A DNA stretch of 52,968 nucleotides from an uncultured Saprospiraceae bacterium (GTDB lineage Bacteria; Bacteroidota; Bacteroidia; Chitinophagales; Saprospiraceae). The position numbers and the translations under genes were made by a program. The DNA lies in the NCBI GenBank assembly GCA_937981555.1, contig CALJOK010000071.1, positions 1 to 52,968 of the forward strand, read 5' to 3'. Under the pieces are notes generated by a model, which was not told the DNA's origin, did no database searches, and saw only the letters and a program-made list of their open reading frames with translations. Shown in pieces: positions 1-7,118 of this stretch. Every line of letters starts with the position of its first letter. Position 1 is the stretch's first letter.

Positions 1-1038
1 ACCGAATTTTCTTTGAAATTGATGGGCGATGTGCAGCAGTTTTTTATCGAAAATCAAGTTCGGAATTTTTATTCAGTTTCGATTTCAGGTTATCACATTG
101 CAGAAGCGGGAGCGAATCCAATTTCGCAATTGGCATTTACTTTATCGAATGGATTTACCTTTTTAGAATATTATTTGTCGAGAGGAATGGATGTAAATGA
201 TTTTGCGCCGAACCTTTCTTTCTTCTTTTCGAATGGAGTAGATCCAGAATATGCGGTGATCGGGAGAGTGGCTCGACGAATTTGGTCGAAGGCGTTGAAG
301 ATGAAATATGGCGCAAATGATCGTTCGCAAAAATTGAAATATCATATTCAAACTTCCGGTCGATCATTGCATGCGCAAGAGATTTCGTTCAATGATATTC
401 GAACAACTTTGCAAGCGTTGTATGCGATTTATGATAATTGTAATAGTCTTCATACCAATGCTTATGATGAAGCGATTACGACTCCAACGGAGGAAAGTGT
501 TCGTCGAGCAGTTGCGATTCAGATGATTATTAATCATGAATTGGGTATGGCGAAAAATGAAAATCCATTGCAAGGTTCATTTATTATTGATGACTTGACA
601 GACTTGGTGGAGGAAGCTGTTTTGTTAGAATTTGATCGAATTACGGAAAGGGGAGGAGTGCTTGGCGCGATGGAGACGATGTATCAGCGAAGTAAAATTC
701 AAGATGAAAGTTTGCATTATGAGACGTTGAAACACACGGGGGAATTTCCAATTATTGGTGTGAATACCTTTTTGTCAAAAGATGGTTCACCGACGGTAAT
801 TCCAGAGGAAGTGATTCGAGCAACGGAAGAGGAGAAATTAAATCAAATCAAAACGCTTGAAAATTTACATCAAACTGATGCTGAAAAATCTGTTCAAAAT
901 TTGAAAGATTTGCAAAAGGCATCGATTAATAATGAGAACATTTTTGAGCATCTAATGGAGACGGCAAAGACTTGTTCATTAGGGCAAATAACGAATGCCC
1001 TATACGAAGTAGGCGGACAATATCGTCGAAACATGTAG
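1..1038 (+). CDS. icmF: Fused isobutyryl-CoA mutase IcmF, C-terminal part (5' end outside window)
   Basis: This is the C-terminal 345 residues of an adenosylcobalamin-dependent acyl-CoA mutase, open at the left edge. IcmF fuses a B12-binding domain, a MeaI-type G-protein chaperone and the mutase barrel, and interconverts isobutyryl-CoA and n-butyryl-CoA. Only the second half of the barrel and the C-terminal helices are seen. [10 protein letters not shown] holds the catalytic histidine of the mutase family, followed by [20 protein letters not shown] and ENPLQGS. The ending [10 protein letters not shown] is typical of IcmF rather than of methylmalonyl-CoA mutase, whose large subunit ends in a B12 domain. 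The N-terminal domains cannot be checked here. A hairpin terminator follows at 1078-1113. The family is firm; isobutyryl rather than methylmalonyl specificity is inferred from the ending. Confidence 0.88.
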   Translation, partial: TEFSLKLMGDVQQFFIENQVRNFYSVSISGYHIAEAGANPISQLAFTLSNGFTFLEYYLSRGMDVNDFAPNLSFFFSNGVDPEYAVIGRVARRIWSKALKMKYGANDRSQKLKYHIQTSGRSLHAQEISFNDIRTTLQALYAIYDNCNSLHTNAYDEAITTPTEESVRRAVAIQMIINHELGMAKNENPLQGSFIIDDLTDLVEEAVLLEFDRITERGGVLGAMETMYQRSKIQDESLHYETLKHTGEFPIIGVNTFLSKDGSPTVIPEEVIRATEEEKLNQIKTLENLHQTDAEKSVQNLKDLQKASINNENIFEHLMETAKTCSLGQITNALYEVGGQYRRNM

Positions 1039-1045
1039 CAGTACA

Positions 1046-1075
1046 TAACACGTGGCTGTCTGCTTTAGCAGACCT
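1046..1075 (+). repeat. REP palindrome, copy 1 (upstream of RAYT)
   Basis: A 30-base element with a GTGG tetranucleotide followed by a 7-bp palindrome (GTCTGCT, two bases, AGCAGAC). It is identical to 1917-1946 and is the exact inverse of 2037-2066. It begins eight bases after the icmF stop codon. Confidence 0.85.
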
Positions 1076-1077
1076 AA

Positions 1078-1113
1078 AAAAAGGTTATCTCTAAAAAAAG
1101 AGGTAACCTTTTT
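1078..1113 (+). terminator. Intrinsic terminator after icmF
   Basis: Arms 1078-1092 and 1099-1113 pair over 15 positions with one G-U, around a six-base A loop, and are followed by a T-rich tract. It lies about 40 bases past the icmF stop and just inside the first REP. Confidence 0.75.
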
Positions 1114-1225
1114 CATTTTTAAGCTACAAGATATTGTTGGCTTAAATATGTAAAAACAATATTTTCATCGAAAGGAAAAATGTATTAAGTTTAAGATGAT
1201 ATACTGATTTACGCCATTTTTTTAC

Positions 1226-1252
1226 GGTCAGCTAAAGCAGACCACCACGTTA
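1226..1252 (-). repeat. REP palindrome, copy 2 (diverged, inverted)
   Basis: Read on the minus strand this is TAACGTGGTGGTCTGC followed by a slightly imperfect palindrome. It is a diverged inverted copy of the element at 1046-1075. Its last base is three bases before the transposase start codon, so copies 1 and 2 form an inverted pair immediately upstream of the gene. Confidence 0.7.
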
Positions 1253-1254
1253 CT

Positions 1255-1911
1255 ATGATGAAAACATTTTACCACGCAAACTTGCCTCATGTTCAACCTG
1301 TTGGCGGAACATTTTTTATTACTTTCAGATTAGAAGGTTCGCTACCAATCCAATATTTAAAAAAGATTAGGATAGAACTAAAAGACAAAATATTTGAGAT
1401 AAAAACATCTCGATATTTAGATCCGAATGTTGCGATTTATAATGAGCGAAAATTATATTTTAAAAAGATGGATTGGGGGTTAGATCAAATATATGATGGG
1501 ACTGATTTTTTGAAAGAAGATAAAATTGCACAGATTGTTTCGAATAAGATTCATCAATATGATGGTGAGTTGTATGATTTATTAGCTTATTGTATCATGC
1601 CTAGTCATGTTCATTTGGTGTTTGACACTTCGGTACAACTCCAAGTAAAAGAAGGTTTGGATTTTAAAAATTATATTCAAGTAAGTGAAATAATGAGAAA
1701 AATAAAAGGAGGAAGTGCCTTCGAAATAAATAAAATTTTAAATAGAAAAGGGAAGTTTTGGCAAAAAGAAAGTTATGATCATTATGTTAGATCAGGTCAA
1801 GAATTGAGGAATATTATTAACTATGTAATTAAAAATCCTGTTGCAGCAAGATTAGTAGAAGAATGGGATGAATATAAATTCACTTATCTAAAAGAGTATA
1901 CTATTATGTAG
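1255..1911 (+). CDS. REP-associated tyrosine transposase (RAYT / TnpA-REP, Y1 HUH family)
   Basis: A 218-residue single-strand endonuclease-like protein of the IS200/IS605 Y1 superfamily. The HUH metal motif is PSHVHLVF (His118, His120) and the probable nucleophile is Tyr174 in the ESYDHYVR segment. The N-terminal GGTFFITFRL strand and the K-I-K-G-G-S segment near 150 are also family features. RAYTs are domesticated, usually single-copy relatives of IS200 transposases that act on REP palindromes; this one is bracketed by inverted REP pairs on both sides, which is the expected context. Two ATG codons lie in tandem at 1255 and 1258, so either may start the protein. No downstream accessory gene is seen. 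The RAYT assignment is supported by both motif and context. Confidence 0.87.
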   Translation: MMKTFYHANLPHVQPVGGTFFITFRLEGSLPIQYLKKIRIELKDKIFEIKTSRYLDPNVAIYNERKLYFKKMDWGLDQIYDGTDFLKEDKIAQIVSNKIHQYDGELYDLLAYCIMPSHVHLVFDTSVQLQVKEGLDFKNYIQVSEIMRKIKGGSAFEINKILNRKGKFWQKESYDHYVRSGQELRNIINYVIKNPVAARLVEEWDEYKFTYLKEYTIM

Positions 1912-1916
1912 CAAAA

Positions 1917-1946
1917 TAACACGTGGCTGTCTGCTTTAGCAGACCT
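1917..1946 (+). repeat. REP palindrome, copy 3 (downstream of RAYT)
   Basis: Thirty bases identical to copy 1 at 1046-1075, starting six bases after the transposase stop codon. It has the same GTGG head and 7-bp palindrome, and forms an inverted pair with 2037-2066. Confidence 0.85.
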
Positions 1947-2036
1947 GAAAAAAAGAGCAAAGCGATTTTTTTCCATTTGATAAAAATGGTGGCTTGTTAG
2001 GAAAATTTAAAAATCACTTTTTGGGGTTCTTTTTTA

Positions 2037-2066
2037 AGGTCTGCTAAAGCAGACAGCCACGTGTTA
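2037..2066 (-). repeat. REP palindrome, copy 4 (inverted, overlaps htrA-like stop)
   Basis: Exact reverse complement of copy 3 over 30 bases, with about 90 bases between them: a REPIN-like doublet. Its final TTA supplies the TAA stop codon of the minus-strand protease gene, so the repeat and the gene end overlap by three bases. Confidence 0.85.
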
Positions 2067-3080
2067 TTTTAGTTCCGCAGGAATCACCTTGATCTTTTCC
2101 TTTTTCCCTCCTCGCAAAACCTCTAACTGTACCGCCTGCCCAATTGATTTCTCATCCAACAACTTATGCAAATCATCAATCGAATTTATTTTTGACATAT
2201 TCAATCCAACAATAATATCACCATTCGTTAATTCAGAATTATAAGCAGCAGACTTTGCTTCTATTTGTTGAACTTGAACGCCTGATTTTACTTCCAATTG
2301 AAAACGTTGAATCACTCTCGGATTAAATCGAACCGTCTGTCCCGCAATTCCAATTACTCCTCTTCGCACTTTTCCATCTATAATTAATTTCCCCACAATG
2401 TATTCCGCTAAGTTTGAAGTTACCGCAAAACAAAGTCCTTGCCCCGAAGCAATAATTGCAGTATTCACCCCAATCACTTCGCCAAAAGAATTCAGCAATG
2501 GACCGCCAGAATTCCCAGGATTAAGCGCAGCATCAGTTTGAATAACATCATCAATTAACCGCTGACTTTCTGTTCTTAAAGTTCTTCCCAATGCACTCAC
2601 TACACCTACTGTAAGCGTATATTGAAAACCAAAAGGATTTCCAATTGCAATCGCAATTTGTCCAACTTGCAAAGCATCGGAATCACCAAATTTTATAAAA
2701 GAAAGATTCTCCGCATTGATTTGCAGAACGGCAATATCGGTAGCAGGATCATCCCCAATCAGTTGCGCAGGAAGTTGTCGACCATCTTGTAAGTTGACTG
2801 TTATTTTTTCAGCGCCTTTGATTACATGACTATTTGTAACGATAAATCCATCGCTCGAAATAATAAAACCCGAACCTGTTCCAAATGGATTTTGTGGTTT
2901 TCGAGTTCGTTGTTTTTGTGCAGTTGGTCTTTTCTTTACTTGAATTTGAACGACTGCATCACTCGTTTTTTTTGCTACACTAATTACTGTTTGCGAATAA
3001 GCATCGAGCAATTGGCCATCATTGTGAGAAGTTCTAAACGGATGCTGGGGAGTGTTTTCGTCTGAAGTGAAATCTACCAT
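2064..3080 (-). CDS. HtrA/DegP-like serine protease (S1C) with one PDZ domain, no signal peptide
   Basis: A 338-residue trypsin-fold protease. The catalytic triad is visible: His85 in TNSHVI, Asp115 in ATDIAVL and Ser191 in GNSGGPL. A single PDZ domain occupies roughly 240-338. Canonical DegP/DegQ proteins start with a signal peptide or membrane anchor and act in the periplasm. This one starts with a hydrophilic segment, and no upstream in-frame hydrophobic stretch is visible, so it may be cytoplasmic. Its stop codon lies within REP copy 4. The next gene upstream on the same strand is about 300 bases away, so it is probably transcribed alone. The protease family is sure; the substrate is unknown. 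Confidence 0.85.
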   Translation of the reverse strand: MVDFTSDENTPQHPFRTSHNDGQLLDAYSQTVISVAKKTSDAVVQIQVKKRPTAQKQRTRKPQNPFGTGSGFIISSDGFIVTNSHVIKGAEKITVNLQDGRQLPAQLIGDDPATDIAVLQINAENLSFIKFGDSDALQVGQIAIAIGNPFGFQYTLTVGVVSALGRTLRTESQRLIDDVIQTDAALNPGNSGGPLLNSFGEVIGVNTAIIASGQGLCFAVTSNLAEYIVGKLIIDGKVRRGVIGIAGQTVRFNPRVIQRFQLEVKSGVQVQQIEAKSAAYNSELTNGDIIVGLNMSKINSIDDLHKLLDEKSIGQAVQLEVLRGGKKEKIKVIPAELK

Positions 3081-3145
3081 GTGTGTATTTTTTTAAACAC
3101 ATTTAAATTCTCTGGGGAGTGAAAAATTAAATATGTTTTTAGTCA

Positions 3146-3410
3146 TCATGCTTGATATAAAGCATTGAGTTGCGAGTTTGCATAAAGTATTCCAATTTCA
3201 AAAACTTCTTTTTTTGGCAGGAAAAATGAAAGTGTTCATAGCATTTTGACAGTAGGAAATAAGAATGTCTGCCATTTTAGGAGAAAGATATTTCGGTTTT
3301 TCTAAAAAAAAGAAAAGATTTAACTCATTGATTTCCAATGAATTAAACCTTTTTTTTATTGAAATTTCTAAATCTGTTTTAATTTCTACTGATGAAAATA
3401 TAAAAATCAT
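3146..3410 (-). pseudogene. Possible frameshifted remnant downstream of the 227-residue protein
   Basis: A minus-strand frame from 3410 runs 70 codons to a stop at 3198, right after a run of seven A. Removing one A from that run lets the frame continue (EVFEIGILYANSQLNAL) to a stop at 3146. The start of this frame overlaps the end of the 227-residue gene in a different frame, so it could be the lost C-terminal part of that gene. Read directly: two open frames joined at a homopolymer. Inferred: that they once formed one coding sequence. It is not recognised as any family. Confidence 0.3.
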
Positions 3411-4062
3411 TCACCAGTAATAAAGTGTTTCCCATAAAATGAACGGGAGGTCGTAATTTCTTTTTTTGCAAAATTACCAACTCTTGATCTTTTTGTAAAA
3501 ACGTATTTAACGTTCGAGCCACTTTAAAAAATCGGGCAATGTCAAATTGAGTTGGCACATTAGTTACGCCAATATTAATCATCGCTTGTTTAAAATAATG
3601 ATACTCAAAAAACGAATATTGTATTGGAAATCGAAAAGATAAATACATTGAAATCATATGGTTCTCCAAATGGAAATGTCGATTTTCAATCGTCAACGGA
3701 AACTTAGATTTGTATTCACTTAACAAACTGTCGCAACAAAATTGAAAACGAGAAATTCGATTTTCTACATCTTTATTTTCATCAAAAAGATCTCGAAACA
3801 TATTCCTCACAAAATCAGAAGACATCTCAATAAATTTCAACATCATTTCTTTTGGAAAAAAATTATCTCCTTTCCAAAGTCTTCGGGTCTCACTATTTTG
3901 AAAACTTGCGTCATACATTTTTCCAAAATCAGCCGCTTCGATATCCCAGTTTTTTTGAAAAATCTGAAGTGATTCCCATTTATAGCCTGCTTCAAAATCG
4001 CGGGTGGATTGAAGATGCTTTTTGTAATCAGCAATGTATTGTTGAATCTTTTGTAAATTCAC
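3379..4062 (-). CDS. Hypothetical protein, resembles the N-terminal region of McrB-like proteins
   Basis: A 227-residue soluble protein without signal peptide or membrane segment, rich in aromatic and charged residues. Stretches such as KWESLQIFQKNWDI, DENKDVENRISRF and ISMYLSFRFPIQY recall the N-terminal region that precedes the AAA+ GTPase in some Bacteroidota McrB-type proteins. No Walker motif is present, so if related it is a stand-alone N-terminal region. It starts 12 bases after the stop of the inactive exonuclease homologue, so the two are probably co-transcribed behind hemC. The C-terminus may be shortened by a frameshift (see 3146-3410). Function is unknown; the similarity is from memory and weak. 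Confidence 0.6.
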   Translation of the reverse strand: MNLQKIQQYIADYKKHLQSTRDFEAGYKWESLQIFQKNWDIEAADFGKMYDASFQNSETRRLWKGDNFFPKEMMLKFIEMSSDFVRNMFRDLFDENKDVENRISRFQFCCDSLLSEYKSKFPLTIENRHFHLENHMISMYLSFRFPIQYSFFEYHYFKQAMINIGVTNVPTQFDIARFFKVARTLNTFLQKDQELVILQKKKLRPPVHFMGNTLLLVNDFYIFISRN

Positions 4063-4074
4063 TTGAGTTGATTT

Positions 4075-4659
4075 TTAGAAAACATCTATTTCTTCTTTTT
4101 TCAACAAATAGAAAAAACAATTCGCTAGAGCTTGCACATAAATAGCAGGGTCATAAGCATCGGCAAAGTTAGAATCGTAACAAGCCATGTGCACATCTTG
4201 TAGCGATGGCCATTTATATTTTGTTCCTCCTCTTGCCGGAATTTTACAAAAATAAGTTGCTTCTTGCATCAATGAATATTCGTCAGATGCCATCAAGCGA
4301 GAAGGGATATTAGTTCGAATAAATTCTGCTTCCACGACATTCCCGGCTAACTTAAAATTGTGAGCAATTAGATATTCTGACTCATCTACAAGTTTAGAAA
4401 ATTCTCTTAAAACTGTTTCCAATTCTACTCCTTCTTCCTCCGCTCGATCAGGCGTGACTTTGGTGAATTTTTCTACTTCAATCGGCACTTCAAATCCTTG
4501 AGGCTTGATGATGTAATCTGCTGAGTTTTGGATTTCGCCTTTGTCATTATATTGTTGCCAAGATATTTGAAATAATCGAGGCCAGAAAAAAGTATCGCTT
4601 GGTGGAGTACTCCATTTTTTAGGTCGTCCTGTTGCGTTGACATGAAAAAACAAAAACAT
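4075..4659 (-). CDS. DnaQ-fold (DEDDh) exonuclease homologue with all catalytic residues lost
   Basis: A 194-residue protein matching Bacteroidota DnaQ/RNase T-like 3'-5' exonucleases along its whole length. Where relatives read FDTETTG it has FHVNATG (Asp6 to His, Glu8 to Asn). Where they read AHN..FD it has AHNFKLA (Asp to Ala105). Where they read AH(4-5)D it has AYDPAIY (His to Tyr169, Asp to Tyr174). All five metal/catalytic residues of the DEDDh set are therefore replaced, yet the frame is intact and surrounding structural residues such as WPRL and AEFIR are kept. That suggests a binding or regulatory role rather than nuclease activity. It sits 35 bases downstream of hemC and 12 bases upstream of the 227-residue protein. 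Confidence 0.8.
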   Translation of the reverse strand: MFLFFHVNATGRPKKWSTPPSDTFFWPRLFQISWQQYNDKGEIQNSADYIIKPQGFEVPIEVEKFTKVTPDRAEEEGVELETVLREFSKLVDESEYLIAHNFKLAGNVVEAEFIRTNIPSRLMASDEYSLMQEATYFCKIPARGGTKYKWPSLQDVHMACYDSNFADAYDPAIYVQALANCFFYLLKKEEIDVF

Positions 4660-4694
4660 AGATTTCTTTATTTTGTATGTTGGTTTTAAAAATT

Positions 4695-5597
4695 TTATTC
4701 GCTCAGTTTTTTTATGGCTGTTTCAGCTAACTCAAAACTAGTACTCGAAGACAATCGAATACGTTTCACTTCACCATCCCAAGCATCAGCTTTCGCTACC
4801 CAAAGATGATAATTTCCATCTGCATCTCTCTCACAATATGCACCCATTGGCAACTGGCAACCACCATCCAAAAGATTCAAAACTTTCCGTTCGATATTGG
4901 TACACTTTGCGACTTCAGAGTGATGAAGTTTTTTCAAAATCCGTCGAGTGTCTTTATCGCCAACACAAGTTTGAAAAGCTAAAACACCTTGCGCAGGAGC
5001 AGGAACAAATTCTCTAACATTGAATTTGAGTACTTCCAAATCTGATACATCCAACTCTAATCTTTGCACTCCAGCCCCAGCCAAAAGAATCGCATCAAAA
5101 TCTCCTTTGCGTAATTTTTCAATTCGAGTCGGCACATTTCCACGAATATCTCTTAGCTCAATATCATCTCGAAAATCTAACATTTGTGCTTTTCGTCGAG
5201 CAGAAGAAGTTCCGACTATTGCATTCTTTTTTAATTTCAAATCCAAATTAGCATCAACAGATTCTTTTCGAATCAATAACCAATCAGATGGATCTTCTCG
5301 ATAAGAAACTGCGGTTATCACTAATCCTTCTGGTGAATTCGTAGGCATATCTTTCATTGAATGAACAGCCATATCAACATCACCCCGCAACAAAGCATCT
5401 TCAATTTCTTTGGTAAAGAAACCTTTGCCTTCCATTTTATCAAAACCGATATCTTGAATTTTATCACCTTTAGTCTTAATAATTAGTAATTCAGATTCGA
5501 CTCCAATTTCAGCGAGTTGACTTTTAAGGAATTCTGCTTGCCATAATGCGAGCCGACTTCCACGAGTACCTATTTTTATTTTTTTTGAAAATTCCAT
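4695..5597 (-). CDS. hemC: Hydroxymethylbilane synthase (porphobilinogen deaminase)
   Basis: A 300-residue cytoplasmic enzyme that joins four porphobilinogens into hydroxymethylbilane, an early step of haem and corrinoid synthesis. Family motifs are complete: KIGTRGSRLALWQ near the start, AVHSMKDMPT with the catalytic aspartate at 83, GTSSARRKAQ and RGNVPTR for substrate carboxylates, PAPAQG near 200, and Cys247 in DGGCQLPMGA, which carries the dipyrromethane cofactor. Length is normal. The usual neighbour hemD is absent. Two unrelated-looking genes follow closely on the same strand. Identification is certain. Confidence 0.97.
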   Translation of the reverse strand: MEFSKKIKIGTRGSRLALWQAEFLKSQLAEIGVESELLIIKTKGDKIQDIGFDKMEGKGFFTKEIEDALLRGDVDMAVHSMKDMPTNSPEGLVITAVSYREDPSDWLLIRKESVDANLDLKLKKNAIVGTSSARRKAQMLDFRDDIELRDIRGNVPTRIEKLRKGDFDAILLAGAGVQRLELDVSDLEVLKFNVREFVPAPAQGVLAFQTCVGDKDTRRILKKLHHSEVAKCTNIERKVLNLLDGGCQLPMGAYCERDADGNYHLWVAKADAWDGEVKRIRLSSSTSFELAETAIKKLSE

Positions 5598-5615
5598 TGG
5601 TATTTTTTTCCAAAA

Positions 5616-5674
5616 GTACAGGCGAATTTATTCGCCTTAATGATATTAAAATAGGCGAATAAATTCGCCTGTAC
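5616..5674. repeat. Nested palindrome (REPIN-like doublet)
   Basis: Perfect 22-bp inverted arms (5616-5637 and 5653-5674) around a 15-base loop. Each arm contains its own 8-bp palindrome with a two-base centre (AGGCGAAT, two bases, ATTCGCCT). This doublet-of-hairpins architecture matches the RAYT-associated REP pairs, but the sequence is unrelated. It lies between the divergent hemC and lpxD genes. Confidence 0.8.
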
Positions 5675-5850
5675 AATTTTTCGAGGCGCAAAGATAATCA
5701 TTGGTCAATAGAATGATAGAAGGATGATTTTTTTTTACAAAAAAAGGAAGAAATGGAAAATGGGTTTCATTTTAATAAAGATCGAGTAAGCTAAATGGAG
5801 GAGAATATCGTTTTATAGGTGGAAATACTCCATTTTATCGAAAAAAAACC

Positions 5851-5877
5851 TTGTGCGATAATTATTTTTTACCTTTG
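5851..5877 (+). promoter_or_regulatory. Candidate Bacteroidota promoter for lpxD
   Basis: TACCTTTG at 5870-5877 fits the -7 consensus TANNTTTG. A TTGTG at 5851 is the nearest -33 candidate, at slightly short spacing. It lies 40 bases before the chosen lpxD start, in a 320-base gene-free stretch that otherwise holds only the nested palindrome. Confidence 0.45.
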
Positions 5878-5917
5878 TGGGAGGAAATTTAACCTATCGC
5901 TAAACCCGTATTTTAAC

Positions 5918-6940
5918 ATGCAAATTTCAGCCAAAGATCTTAGCCATTCGCTAAATGGTACCATCGAAGGTAATCCTGATGTGATGGTTAGCCAGCCCAG
6001 CAAAATTGAAGAAGCTACCGAAGACTCTATTTGTTTTTTTGCCAACCCAAAATATGAACATTACGTTTATACCACGAAGGCTGCGATTATTCTAGTTAGC
6101 AAAGATTTCGTTCCATCCCAACCTATATCTGCGACGTTGATTCGGGTGGAAGATGTTTATAAATCAGTTTCTTTTTTATTAGAAAACTTCGCTCCCAAAG
6201 AGGATAAGAAAGGGGAGATTTCATCTCAATCTGCGATTCATCCTTCTGTTAAAATTGGCAATAATGTAAATATTGGCCCATTTGTAGTAATCGAAGAAGG
6301 AGCTGAAATAGGTGATAATACTTCCTTCCAAGCACAAGTTTTTATAGGGAAGAATGCTAAAATAGGGGATAACTGTACTTTCTTTTCGGGGGTAAAAATA
6401 TATCATGATTGTGAAGTTGGAGGCAACTGTATTTTGCATGCTAACGTAGTGATTGGTGGAGATGGATTTGGTTTTGCACCAGAAGCAGATGGCTCATTTA
6501 AGAAAGTAGCTCAAATTGGAAATGTGATTATCGAAGATGATGTGGAAGTTGGAGCTAATTCTACGATAGATCGGGCAACGATGGGGTCTACCATCATTCG
6601 TCAAGGCGTAAAATTGGATAATCTTATCATGATCGCACATAATGTTGAGATTGGAAAAAATACCGTTATCGCTGCTCAAACTGGAGTGGCTGGCAGTACT
6701 AAAATAGGAGAAAATTGTATGATTGGCGGACAAGTTGGATTTGTTGGACATATCGAAGTGGCGAATGGAGCAAAAATTCAAGCGCAATCAGGAGTAGCAA
6801 GAAGTGTAAAAAAAGAAAATACGTCACTTTATGGTTCTCCAGCGATTGATTATGCGAATTATTTAAGATCATATGCTGTCTTTAAAAATTTACCAGCATT
6901 ATCTAAAGAAGTGAATTTGTTAAAAAAACAAATGACGTAG
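5918..6940 (+). CDS. lpxD: UDP-3-O-acylglucosamine N-acyltransferase
   Basis: A 340-residue enzyme of lipid A synthesis that adds the second hydroxyacyl chain from acyl-ACP to the UDP-glucosamine intermediate. An N-terminal LpxD domain ([12 protein letters not shown] to about 100) is followed by a long left-handed beta helix of hexapeptide repeats (for example [20 protein letters not shown]). The catalytic histidine is likely the one in MIAHNVEIG. The open frame extends upstream to 5819, but the ATG at 5918 gives the conserved N-terminus and lies downstream of a TANNTTTG box, so it is chosen. It heads the lpxD, lpxC-fabZ, lpxA block. Confidence 0.95.
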   Translation: MQISAKDLSHSLNGTIEGNPDVMVSQPSKIEEATEDSICFFANPKYEHYVYTTKAAIILVSKDFVPSQPISATLIRVEDVYKSVSFLLENFAPKEDKKGEISSQSAIHPSVKIGNNVNIGPFVVIEEGAEIGDNTSFQAQVFIGKNAKIGDNCTFFSGVKIYHDCEVGGNCILHANVVIGGDGFGFAPEADGSFKKVAQIGNVIIEDDVEVGANSTIDRATMGSTIIRQGVKLDNLIMIAHNVEIGKNTVIAAQTGVAGSTKIGENCMIGGQVGFVGHIEVANGAKIQAQSGVARSVKKENTSLYGSPAIDYANYLRSYAVFKNLPALSKEVNLLKKQMT

Positions 6941-7071
6941 GGGAAGAGGCTTATTATATAGTCTTGTATAAAGGAACTGTTTTATAGTTTATAAAAGCAT
7001 TTAAAGTAATGCTGAATTATCCAGTTTTTTTATAAAAGCAACCTTCTTCTCATTTTTTCTTAACAAACACT

Positions 7072-7079
7072 TATCTTTG
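7072..7079 (+). promoter_or_regulatory. Candidate -7 box upstream of lpxC-fabZ
   Basis: TATCTTTG matches the Bacteroidota -7 consensus and lies 39 bases before the chosen start codon. No clear -33 TTTG is seen at the right spacing; a T-rich tract is there instead. Confidence 0.4.
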
Positions 7080-7118
7080 TGCGAATTTTCAAAAAAATCG
7101 AATTTTCAAAAAGTAAGA

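Noticed and set aside
155-573. Several minus-strand open frames across the icmF region
   Set aside because: They lie opposite a well-conserved coding frame and have no start context or recognisable motif; shadows of the real gene.
1039-1254. A cobalamin riboswitch linked to the B12-dependent mutase
   Set aside because: The 5' end of icmF is outside the window, and this segment is downstream and filled by a terminator and REP copies.
1255-1911. A full IS200/IS605 insertion sequence
   Set aside because: There is no TnpB, and the flanks are REP doublets rather than IS ends; a RAYT explains it better.
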